From: Spirogloea muscicola
Lineage: Eukaryota; Streptophyta; Zygnematophyceae; Spirogloeales; Spirogloeaceae
Direction of reading: 5' to 3'
NCBI GenBank assembly: GCA_009602725.1
Contig: WELB01000185.1
Span: 103,509 to 135,484 of the forward strand
DNA length: 31,976 bases
The notes under the pieces are model-generated. The model saw only the letters and a program-made list of their open reading frames with translations, searched no databases and had not been told where the DNA came from. A program made the position numbers and the translations under genes. This document shows, in pieces, positions 21,791-31,976 of the stretch. The stretch's first letter is position 1, and each line of letters starts with the position of its first letter.

Positions 21791-22516
21791 CTACTGATTC
21801 AGTGTATTCCTTCAGATCCGGCCACCATGGCCCCCGGGGTAAGGAGTACACGGGCGGGTGGATCCGATTCGGCTAAAGCCCGAAGAGACGTAGCTAAAGA
21901 ATCAAGTACTGGACGGATCTGCGCAGGCAGAGCCCCAGGGGCACGCTTTACCCGCCGTGGGGTCCGTGCGGGGGCGAGCTTCCGGGGAGGCTCGAGCTGC
22001 ACGTGCTTGTCGGCCCAGGGGAGAAAGAATCCACGCATGCGCTGATTCTGAGGACCTTCCAACGATGAGTCGGTCGTCCCCGTTCAAGTCGCTGATGGTC
22101 CTCGCACCCGGCCATGTACGACCGACGCCGTCAGAGCCATTCCGCCTCCGCCGCCGCCGCCGCCGCCGCCGCCGCCGAGATCGTCTGGCGAGGCTCGCGA
22201 ATCCATTGGTGACCGCCGCCTCAGATTGAGGGCCTGGCCGTCGAGCCGGAGCAGGCTGCCCTGCAACTGGTGCACGGCTGGCCGCTGGGGACGTCGCAGT
22301 CGCACGTCATGCGCTGGGGCTAGGCCAGGCGGCCACGGGCCCGCTGGATGGACCGCGGCCCGACGTCCCCGGGGGTGCTGCTCCACCATGCGCATGCCAG
22401 GGACCAGCCCCTCGAGAGCGACAGCCCGCTTGTAGCAGGTGGCCAGCATTCGTGAAGTTGGCCGCTTTCGCTTCTCCTATCACGCTCAAATACTTCGGCT
22501 GTCTTAGTGCAGACTG
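21791..22516. other. GC-rich divergent spacer, coding status unresolved
   Basis: The spacer lies between the PGK-family start (-) and the first recognisable SLC13 exon (+). On the + strand a near-ideal start context, GCCACCATGG, at 21823-21832 is followed after four codons by a GTAAGG donor. Further on, an acceptor CTCAG leads into about 30 open codons (22224-22321) that read VEPEQAALQLVHGWPLGTSQ and end in TAG. A (GCC)n run is at 22143-22176. These could be leader exons of the SLC13 gene, a small separate gene, or GC-rich open frames without function. Confidence 0.4.
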
Positions 22517-25500
22517 ATTCGCGTCATTCTACAAGTACGAGCACATCTGCTTACGGACTAGCTCTTGCATTGCTATCGAAGCAGAAAATCAAGGATCTCT
22601 GTCAGGCGCTGTACATGATGGTGATAAGACATCACTGCTGAACCCCTCGATAGAGAGGTCTGAGTCTGTAAAGGTGGGTCCTACTGAAGCACTCCCTTTG
22701 ATGTCTACTTACTGTATCTTGATATCTTTGCTGTTGAGCTCTAGCAGAGGATCTGTGAGGGAGCGTGGTCAATGAAGCTTTTCCTGGTTGATTGCAGAAG
22801 CAGGAGACGTGGCGTCAGGAATTATACAGATGGGGCAGAATACTTGTCAAGTATAGCCATTGGGGTTACATCACTGCAGGTAAGCCTGTGTCGCACTTCT
22901 GAAAACCATATGGCACTTCCAGAAGCCGATTGGTCCAGATGGAGCTGACCATGTCTTCTCCAGATGCTGCCAAGAATCTCTTTGCACACAGTCAGCTACT
23001 TTGCGGGCTTACGTAATTGACTTTTTAGGATGTTTCTGTGCAGGTCCTATGTGTGCCGCAGTGCTGCTAGCTGTAGCACCAGCAGTATCAGATCGGGATG
23101 GCTTGGTGATGCTTGCAGGTATGATTGTCTTTTCAAGCTACATCCTGATGGTCTGCATCCAATTTCTCTTGTGAGTGTCATGCCGGTGTACACTTCGTGT
23201 AAGTCAAGCTTGTCAGTAGACAGAGAATTTGACCAAGTACACACAGTGCAGCACTGGTGTGGATGGCTATCTGGTGGTTATCGGAGGCCGTGCCTATTGC
23301 AGTCACCTCCATCCTTCCCCTTGCCATCTTTCCACTATTCGGTATCATGGAGGCAGATGAAGTGGCACCATCTTACCTCAACGATACCATTGTACTGTTT
23401 CTTGGTAAGCTTGCTTGACACATTTCCAACTTCTTGTCTAGCTCTTGTACTCCGTTCCCTCTCCTCCTGTCCTCCTGTCACTCCTGAGCAGCACAACTTC
23501 TTGCGTTTCAGGCTCATTCATCTTTGCTCTGGCCGTTGAGAAGTGGAATATTCACAGGAGGTAAGGGGCTGAAAGATCAAGTTGGGCTGACAGAAATTCA
23601 GTGTGATTTTTGATAGTGTCCTTTGGCCGATGTTGATGAGCATGGCGTACTTCCTTGATGCGTTGGTACTTGACTTTGATGTCATACAGTTGGCATGCTT
23701 TGGATGGAGCAGGATAGCCTTGAAGATGCTGCTCATTGTGGGGAGGGAGGGAATGGATCCTCGCCTCCTCTTACTGGGATTTTGCATCGGTCCAGCATTT
23801 TTATCAATGTGGATATCAAATACAGCTACAGCTATCATGATGGTTCCGATGGCCGTCGGTGTCCTTGACAAAGTCATGGTATATAGCAAAGCCGACTTGA
23901 AAGAAGTCTCATGCTCACACGCCTTCATTTTGCTCGTGTCTCCTTTGGTGGCAACACTGAAGATGCGTGACCACAGACAACATAGGCAGCATATCCACAT
24001 TGCTGATGCATGCAGAAATTGCAATGTACGGCAGGATCCACTTAAGTCATGTACTTCAGTTACCAGGCATACTTGCAGTACAGGAGATATCCTAAGCACC
24101 CAAGTGTGTGAATAGCAGGCAGTACCTGTGCCGTATACCGGCAGTGCTTTGGCGCGGCAGCTGTCCAGCAAGGCAACTGCCACAAGTGAGGCAGCAGTCC
24201 TCAACACAGAGACCTCTACACCAAGCAGCCACGAGAACGGTGAGCCTTTGCATATCTTTGGGTGAGGCTTTGATCAGTGAGACTTTCTCATGTTCAGGAG
24301 CGGGTCAATTTATGCTATATTGTCCTGCACAGGATACGACAAGGGAAGCAAGCCAGCAACAGTCACCCCCATGGACGTGGAACTTGGTGCACATGAGTTG
24401 GTGGACAAAGGGAACGAGGCAGAAGCCCTTCGAAGCTACTGCAAGGGGGTTGTTCTGGCAGTTGCATATGCTGCATCTATTGGTGGAATGGCCACCCTCA
24501 CAGGCACAGGCCCAAATCTAGTACTTGCTGGTGTCTGGCAGAAAACGTTTCCTCGTGCGCCCCCTATCACATTCATGCAGGTAAGAGCATGTCTGCATGT
24601 ACGTCATGTCCTCGGCAGGTGGCAGAAGTTATTGTAGTAACAATCAGAGACCACCCACTGTGGCAACTTCATCAAGGTCATGCCAATAGTGATGCCCACT
24701 CTTGTCCACAGAGCATGCAGATGAAGCCAGATAAGCACGGCGCCATTGGCTGGAAGTCCTCTTGCCTGTTGCTTATATGTTGTTGCATTCATCACATACT
24801 GATCAGTCCTTGGCGTAGAAGCTGAACAAAAGCTGTTCTTGCTCTACAGTGGTTAGCCTTTGGTTTTCCTCTGGCTTTCGTGTTCATCTTCATCCTCTGG
24901 CTATTGCTATGCGTATGGCACTGTCCGCAATCTGCTGTACCGATAATCTCAACATCCCTGAATAGATCTCTCATCTTGGACGAATATGACCGCCTTGGTA
25001 AGTACCATGTCTGTCTTCACAAGATTGTCAATATGACCACATCTCTAAAACAAAACCCCCTCATTTTGTCATAGCAGCTAGTGACAGGTGCAAAAAGCTG
25101 CTCTTAAGAGAAGCTACTGCAGGCAAGGGGTCTAACATGCGTCTTCGTACCATACTTCGTGTAAGTCAGGGCCAGCATCATTTGCAGAGAGGGCTGTGCT
25201 AGTGGATTTTGGAGTGCTGGCTCTCCTGTGGATGACCCGCTCATTCACAGGCGACATACCAGGGTGGGGTGCCCTTTTTCACAACCGTGTAGGTGATGGG
25301 ACTGTCTCTGTAAGTGCTCCTGCCTAAGTCGACCTGACATAGGAACAGCTCGCACATGATCTGACATTGGCAAATGTACGTGGCCTGAGTTGTGTTTGCT
25401 CAATGTTTTGAAAACAATCAATCAGTTTCTACATATATAACAACTTGAGTTGGACTAGAACCATATTATACTCTTATTTTAATAGTATTAATCACTGGAA

Positions 25501-26975
25501 GAGATCGGAAATATATGTAAACACTGTAAATACTTTGATATTCTTAGAAGCTTATTCTTCTGCAGTTTTGTCACCAACTTAAGTCGTACCTAGCATGCGC
25601 CTTTGATACACCTTATAGAGCACCTCTTTAAGCTGATTCTTGAAGACTGGCAATTACACACATACCTGTCCATAATCCGCAGGTTGCACTAGCAACTCTT
25701 CTCTTTGTACTGCCAAGTAAGCGGGCCATTGGTGAGAGGCTCCTGACTTGGGAGGACTGCCATCGACTACCCTGGGACATTGTCTTGCTTCTGGGTGGAG
25801 GTACTGCTCTCTCTTGACCACCAAATTTGCCTTCAAAGATTAATGCTGACGTGGCTTGTAGTTGTGACTCACAAGACACAAAGATGGCAAGCTTGATTGA
25901 GGCGCTTCTTGTTGTCTGTGCAGGTTTTGCATTGTCCAAGGGTGTTGCTGAAAGTGGGCTGGCTGAGGACATTGGAGAAAGGCTTCATGTCAGAATTTTT
26001 GCTTTTGCACTGTCTTGCTGTGTCATATATGTCTCCTACCTTGCTAATCTTGCTGATTAGCTCGCTTTCTGCCCTCTTGAGAGTGTATTGTCTGGAGATT
26101 TCTGCTTTTCCCGGCTTGCAATGCATGCAATTCTCTTAGAATGCCGTACTGCAGCTTGCAGAATGTTACAATTATCGCTGGCAGATGTCTGAGAATGAGA
26201 GAGACTGCACAAGCTCAGATAATGATAAAAAGACAAATGCTGCGCCCATGTGCTAAACAATCAGCTTTGTAAGGCGTCGGCTGATGGCTCCTCTTCTGTG
26301 CAGGTCCTTGAGCATCTGCCAACAGTACTACTGACGCTTGTCGTCGTACTGTGCGTTTGCTTTACGACTGAATTTTCCTCCAACTCGGCCACCGCAACCG
26401 TCTTCCTGCCCCTCTTGGCCCATGTTGCCATCTCAATTCACCGACACCCTCTGGTCTTGATGGTGCCAGCCACGATTGCTTGTTCATATGCCTTCATGTT
26501 GCCAGTTGCGACGCCTCCCAACGCCATTGCCTACTCCACTGGCTACTTCACTATGCGGGAAATGGCTGTGCCAGGCTTCATCCTTAATTGTGTGGGCACC
26601 GCCCTCCTTACTATCTTCATGCCAACCTTAGGTAAGACACTCAGGAGCAGCTGAACTTGCAGTCTCTTGCTTGGCATAATGATTTGCAAGGTCAAGTCTG
26701 GACGTCAAATGCTTGCTGCCAGTTGACTTGTTATTTTACCTTCTTGAACACTATGGTGGCGCCCCTGTTCATCCTTCAGATTTATCACAGGGTGCTTACA
26801 CTGAACCATCCCACATCACGCGCACTTTAACTGAGCTGCCATGATGATGCCTGGTGCAGGAACTCTTTTCTTTGACACAGCCAAGCCTTTCTCCCAATTA
26901 ATGTGGTTAAAGGACGCCGATGACACATACCCGACTCCTTACGGACCTCCAGCTGCACCAGGACCTGCAACATGA
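22517..26975 (+). CDS. SLC13/DASS family sodium-coupled anion transporter, about 15 exons, 5' end missing
   Basis: Exons: about 22517-22673, 22798-22879, 23044-23118, 23252-23404, 23512-23560, 23713-23878, 24119-24239, 24333-24580, 24850-24997, 25078-25160, 25190-25309, 25683-25800, 25924-25988, 26304-26631, 26860-26975. From the second exon on, phases close and give 623 residues; the first listed exon is open but has no in-frame ATG, so the start lies upstream. Family motifs: [57 protein letters not shown] (first SNT motif), [70 protein letters not shown] (second motif, SNS) and [21 protein letters not shown] proteins move di- and tricarboxylates, sulfate or phosphate across the plasma, plastid or vacuolar membrane. 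The loop coded at 24119-24239 is Ser/Thr-rich and specific to this protein. The acceptor of the 25078 exon could also be 25075. Confidence 0.86.
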
Positions 26976-27295
26976 CATTCTTTTTCTCGCGATATTGATC
27001 GCGGGTTTGGGTAGGTATTGTAGCTGGTGAAGTGCTCATTTGTGGCAATTCATTCTTTGACATTCTAGACCAGATTGTTTCACTTACCTTCGTGCTGACA
27101 GAATCATGACGTCGTTGGTGCATTTGCTGTTAACAGCCTCATCAACCATCGTTCTCAGTAGGTAGTCTCTCAAGGACTACCTCCAGCCACCAATTGTGGT
27201 ATCAAACAGACAATGAAGTAACCAAGGAGTAAAGGCTACAATTGGGCAGGCATAGGGAGTCATCCTGGACTCACCCCTTTGGCAAGCAGTCAAGC
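26976..27295. other. Convergent spacer between SLC13 and GT61 genes
   Basis: This is about 320 bp between two stop codons on opposite strands. It should contain both 3' UTRs, perhaps overlapping. I see no gene, repeat or obvious polyadenylation signal. Confidence 0.6.
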
Positions 27296-30200
27296 TCAAC
27301 TTGCACCAGAGGCGCGAAGCACGATAGGTGCAACAGTGTTAAGGACCTGCACAACGTCTGCAACATCCACCGATGTGGTAGAGTCCTTGTTCCCGTTAGC
27401 AAGGAGGAGGTAGTATCGCAACTCGCAGACCTCAGCAAGGTGGTGATAGCAGGAGTTGCGGTAGTCCCGTGGGCGGATCTCCAGCACGCTGCTATCGGTA
27501 GGCATGAAGACCATGTTGGTGAAGGCTGGAGAGCAGACACGTCATAAAGGGTCAATATCACGCAAGCGCCCGAGCCACTGGGAATAAGGTTCGATTGCCA
27601 GCTTACTGCAGCTAAATGCCAGCAGTGTTGACACCAGACTGGCAGCACACTTGCAGTGAAGCACGGGTCAGCCTCATGAGTCAGCTGAGGCAGCATCAGG
27701 TCAGTGAAAGCCTCAAGAGGTAGCACCCAGCCATGCAAAGCTGCCGAAATACACAACACTGAGATTGTGAGGGGGCATTGTGGAGCACGGACCTGCGCCA
27801 TGAACGCCCACGATCAACCTCGCGCGATTAAAGAGCAGCTTTGCATCCTTCACCAGCAGCCTGCACCAGCCATGCCAGCGTGTAAGCGGAAGCCCAAAGT
27901 GGCGGGCTGTTACGCTCGGCATGGCTAGGGAGTCCTATTACACAGCTGGTAGCTACCCTCGGCTGTTAGGTCAATCACGGGCAATTCGTTGACAAACTTA
28001 ATACCAGACATTGCTGGCCATATTTGTGAGCAGGCAGATTAGATATTAGGTCTCGGTCCAAGGTGCCCAGGTCGAATGTGCATACTTTGCTGCACTTCAT
28101 ATGCCAAAGATACTTGCGAGTGAGCTTACGACCGACTCCCAGCAGTGACGCATAATTTGCTTTCCAACAGAGAAGTGTTTAGGGAAGCGCAAGATAGATG
28201 TAACTCATGTTGGTTTAGGGTGATCAGGACCTTCCGTCAAAGACGACGACGCGTTCTGGGGAGAAGGCGTCCTTCAGTGCAGCGTGGACCTCGTCGCTCT
28301 CAGTGAGCACCCTGAGAATCGGAGAAAGCGCAGCAGCAGGAAACTTCCGTCAGCAGCCCTTGATCCCCACTGCCTGAGCAGCTGTGTGATCGACAGCAGA
28401 GCATGGTAAGAAATCAGGTCTAGGTAAGAGATTTGAGCACAGGTAAGTTGGCGTCTCACAAAGATCAGATGAAAGATCTGATTGAAGAAAGATGCTTGTG
28501 TTAGGTGTGCAGGACCTGGTGGTCTCGCGTATGACATAGATGACAACCCAGTCATCTGTCTCGGCATCATCCGCCGGCGACGGCGGCGGCGGGGCCGGCG
28601 GCGGCGGCTGCTGCGTCTCAGTGTTGAACGAGCCCTCGGTCCACTCTGCTGGCGGACTAAGTGGCGCGCTTGGGAACCTTTCCAAACAGGTCATTATGTG
28701 AGTTGGTAGTCTAGTGAAAGATTTTGCGGCTTGGCCTCTCAATTCATCAACAGAGCACCCCAAATGCATTCATGTTGCCTGACGTGTGCACCTCTTGGTC
28801 CAATTGGCAAAGAACATTGGGAGACCGTCGCGCCGCACAAGGTTCTTGCTTCGGAACAGCCGCCACACAGCCTTGCTCGGACGTGCAGACCACTGCGCAG
28901 ACAGACACTATGAGGCGCATTGGTCAAGTGAGTCCCCCCAGCTGCAGAGGTTGTTGTGCCAAAGGAAACTGCTTCTGAGATGCATCCCATTTTGACCACT
29001 GAGTCTGTTACCAGGAGGGTGCTTTGATACATCTACTCCTTTGAAATCTAAGGAGTACATCAGCAGCTGAGACAGGTTCCCATCTGCTGGGAACCTGAAA
29101 GATGGGCTGTACAAGGCGCCGGGCGAAGAACAATTCTCCGTTTCTTATTGTCCTGAGAGATGAATGGAAAAAGTAAACATGGCTCTGTTAGCAACTTGCA
29201 GCCACACCATTGTTGATCAAAGCTAAGGACCCAAGTAAATTGCCGAGATTTTACAGGCGCATCCATTGTTTGCAAGGGGCCTTGATATTATTGGGGAGGT
29301 CTGCTTGCCAGGCAAGTCAGGGAGTAATTACTTGAAAATGGTGGCGGAGGTGGGCACGCCAGTAAAATGCTGCAGAATATTGTCGTAGAAATCAATCTGC
29401 ATCTGGCGCTGCACAATCGGGACGTCCGGTTTCCTGTAAGATGCCCGTGTTGTGTTTGTTAATTCTTCTTATGGATTTCTTGGTGTCAGATCGACTGTTT
29501 AGGTTAGAAGTTGGAGTGATGGTGATTCACGAGTAGCTGAAATTCTAGGTGGCTGCATGGGCACCCAATATTGACAAGAGCAGACAAGAGCAATATACTT
29601 TAATATTGCAACTTTGCCACATAATAGCAACAACAGATGTGCTGGACAAGGTACCTTGGTTGGACCAGCAAGTTTTCAACCATTACCTAAATACCTTACA
29701 AAATGCTTAAACGGCCTCTGACAGTGGGTCACCCATGGCTCCTGGCTACAGCATGCAGAGCCTGTGCCTAAGTTGGGGTACGATTAATGGGTTGTGGGGA
29801 CTAACCGAGCAAGGTAGCCATGAAGAAGGAGGTAGGTAGGGAGCAGCTCAACGATGCCATGGTAGAACTGGCCGCCATTCCAGTACGCGAGGTTGACAAG
29901 CTCCTGGAGGCGGCGTGCTCGTGGAGGAAGAGAGTGATGCCTCACAGATCACTTGTGCAGCAATTGTAACTAGGGGGTATTGTATCTACGCCCCTGCCGG
30001 CTGGATAGAGCCATTTTAAGTTCAGCCCTGTCAGCAGGCTCGTCATACTCCTGGGGCAAATGTTTTTGTGTTAACCCCTTGATCTGTCCAGTAATACTCC
30101 TGGGGCAAATGTTTTGGTGTTAACCCCTTGATCTGTCCACTAAGAGAATGTCGAAAGGTAAGCTGAAGGGCTAAGACTGCTCAGGATTCAGCAGTTCAGG

Positions 30201-31571
30201 TCTATGGGTGGCCGTTTTGCGTGACTTTAATCTGTATGTCTGGCACCTGGTTGGGAGGTTTGGTTTGGCAGCTCACGTCAAACTCGTAGACGCGCGTGGA
30301 GCCGGGCGTGTATGCAAAGTGCTGGTCGCCGCCGCAGCCGAGGCGGTCGAAGCGGTAGGTGGCGTTGAACGCCTGGCCGCGCCAGTTGACGTACACATTC
30401 TCCAGCACAAAGACCTGGCATAGCCGCGAGCAGCGCCTGCCCAGAGCTGAAGCTTGGCTAGTTGTGGCCGGCCCGTCAGCCAGCATTCCCCAACTAGATG
30501 TGATGCCTGACCAGATTAAGCCTTTGACAAGGTCAAGGCTGCCGACCTGGCTGAGGTACTGCTCGTGGCGCACAAAGTCCTGTGCGTGCGTGCAGCGGTC
30601 ATCGTGCTGCGGCGGCGCGGCGGCGGCTGCGGCAGCGGCGCCCTCGCCCGGCGCGGCAATGTCCGGGCAGTTGAGCGGCGGCAGCGGCTCGCTTGGGTCG
30701 TCGTCCACCATGCCCGGTTCCCAGCACGCCTAGCGCACACAACCAGCACGCCCCAAAGAAGCACCGGCCACCATGAATCCCTAGATGACTTCACTTAGGC
30801 TTTACTACAAAGTCAGGTCTTGCATTCAGGCTGGGCAGTGGATGGAAGGAGGAGGAGGGAGGAAAACAAAGGCAAGGGACGCGGAGGCAGAGCTCGGTAG
30901 AGGGGAAGGGACCTCCATGCCCTCCTTGACGGCATACTGGTCGTGGTCCTCCTCGCAACGCTCAAAGTCGGGGCAGTGGCCGCCCGAGCACCACACCACG
31001 CGCCGCGCCGGGTCTGCATTGCGCCTGTCGCTCACCAGACAGCCATTCTTTCATACGCTTGCATCAATGGATCGGCTGAATGAATCATTGTAAGCGGGAG
31101 TTCGGCCATGGCTGTCAATCAGTTGGGCACTCACTTGTAGAAGGCAAGGTAGACATGCGTGAGGTTGTTGCGGTCGATGGTGGCCGGCAGTGGCCGCTCC
31201 AGATGAGCGCTGAAGTCGCGGAAGCGCGGGTTGCGGCTCACAAGCCGCGGCCTGTGCCGCCTCGAGGAGGACTGGTAGGAGTGTGAGGGTCTGTAGTTAG
31301 CACTTGATGAGACAGCAAGGAGAAGAGAAACTGCTTGTATTGAACTAACTGAAAGCCAAAGTGGGCAAAGGACAGTGGCAAGCACATCTGAAGACGTACA
31401 TAAACCACAATAACTTGACCCGCTAAGTAACCACGCTTCACCATAAAGGCCGCTAATCGATGCCTGAATACCAGAAAGTGGGCGCGGCACTCACTGGGAA
31501 AGGCACTGTGGCGACCACTGCAGGAAGCGCAGGCGCAGCAGTGGCCGGCAATGCCAACAAGCAGCAGGCAT
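27296..31571 (-). CDS. GT61-type glycosyltransferase (DUF563), about 13 exons
   Basis: Exons on the minus strand: 31571-31495 (tentative), 31290-31135, 31024-30913, 30729-30547, 30414-30277, 29903-29806, 29433-29332, 29152-29095, 28892-28792, 28677-28516, 28311-28231, 27860-27793, 27525-27296. Phases close at every joint, giving about 521 residues. GT61/DUF563 features: HCPDFERCEEDHDQY, VLENVYVNWRGQAFNATYRF, LVNLAYWNGGQFYHGIVELL, IRNGELFFARRLVQPIF, DDWVVIYVIRETTR, then the hallmark ARLIVGVHGAAFTNMVFMP (about 435-453) and SSVLEIRPRDYRNSCYHHLA. The family includes plant xylosyl- and arabinosyltransferases and animal EOGT, acting in the Golgi or ER on glycans. A Pro-rich linker (QQPPPPAPPPPSP) interrupts the domain near residue 370. 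The start is uncertain; a hydrophobic frame around 31560-31500 could give a membrane anchor if the start differs. The stop used lies 51 bp past a possible GTCC donor, so another 3' exon cannot be excluded. Confidence 0.83.
30045..30139 (+). repeat. 49-bp tandem duplication in a GT61 intron
   Basis: Two copies of a 49-bp unit start at 30045 and 30094. Each contains ATACTCCTGGGGCAAATG and TTAACCCCTTGATCTGTCCA and they differ by one clear base change. The duplication lies in the intron between the exons at 30414-30277 and 29903-29806. Confidence 0.93.
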
Positions 31572-31976
31572 GTCAGAGCGGGATCATCATACGATGTGCA
31601 ATAACTGGGAGAAGCTGCTAAAAGGAGGGGAAGCGCAGTGCAAACTGCATTAGAAGAGGGGATCTCAATGAGGAACAGTGAGGAAGAATGCTGCTGCTTA
31701 TACTGAATAAGCGGCTGTGAAGGCCAGCCAGGTGCTGAGGGTACTTATGACTATTACTCAGAGGCGAAGGGGTTAAGGGTTTGAGGCACAAGGCTGTGGA
31801 TGCCGGCAGCCATGGCGGCCACCGGGAACTGAACCCATGTCCTCTGGTTGGAAGGCAACAGATAAGAGCAATGCGGGCGAGGCAGAGGGGAGGGAGGGAT
31901 GGGTCACCGAGGCAGAGGAGGAGGGCGGCAGCGGCGGCGGCGGCGGCGGCGGCGACGCCGCGGCGCCTACCGCCGC
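31572..31976. other. Upstream region of the GT61 gene, repeat fragments
   Basis: The region holds a further GGCTGTGAAGGCCAGCC copy at about 31712-31728 and a B-box-like sequence on the minus strand (GGGTTCAGTTCCC, about 31823-31835). The preceding minus-strand bases TGCCTTCCAA resemble the anticodon loop of a tRNA-Gly. The stems do not pair well, so I do not call a tRNA. A (CGG)n run at 31936-31953 ends the window and may belong to a first exon or promoter beyond the edge. Confidence 0.4.

Noticed and set aside
22084-22449. 121-codon minus-strand open frame with a poly-Gly run
   Set aside because: It reads through the GCC repeat, has no recognisable domain and conflicts with plus-strand splice-like signals; GC-rich DNA often yields such frames.
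31800-31880. tRNA-Gly gene on the minus strand
   Set aside because: It has T-loop-like and anticodon-loop-like bases, but the anticodon, T and acceptor stems do not pair.

Overview
The window reads as nuclear DNA of a green-lineage alga, most likely a chlorophyte. The genes are split into many short exons by GT-AG introns of roughly 100-600 bp, and acceptors usually end in TGCAG. One gene encodes PAM68, a photosystem II assembly factor of plastids and cyanobacteria. Plant-type TTTAGGG telomere-like blocks occur inside introns and between genes. No bacterial operon, rRNA, CRISPR or intact transposon is visible. I cannot name the species.

Layout from left to right: a secreted or lysosomal phospholipase B-like hydrolase (126-3773, +); a convergent SLC35F6-like membrane transporter (8012-4671, -); a divergent PAM68-like gene (about 8359-9167, +); a poorly coding stretch that contains a CT microsatellite and an Illumina adapter remnant (9168-11291); a hypothetical, probably disordered protein (about 11292-12639, +); a DUF1365 protein (16002-13341, -); a repeat-rich spacer (16003-18192); a phosphoglycerate kinase family protein with a likely organelle presequence (21790-18193, -); an unassigned GC-rich stretch; an SLC13/DASS anion transporter (about 22517-26975, +); and a GT61-type (DUF563) glycosyltransferase (about 31571-27296, -).

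Exon models were built by hand from splice signals, reading-frame phase and family motifs. For SLC35F6, PGK, PLBD and GT61 the exon phases close from start to stop. The 5' ends of PAM68, SLC13, GT61 and the hypothetical gene are uncertain. The genes do not form one pathway: they look like ordinary housekeeping, transport and endomembrane genes. First exons tend to be much more GC-rich than later exons and often carry (GCC)n or (CGG)n runs.

The points most worth a second look are the adapter remnant with its N at 10952, which is an assembly artefact; a 35-codon Asp/Glu-rich insertion just upstream of the presumed autoproteolytic cysteine of the phospholipase B-like protein; the changed signature of the PGK-family protein; the telomere-like blocks between SLC35F6 and PAM68; and a dispersed repeat family at 15.9-17.6 kb. 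I found no convincing new multi-gene system.
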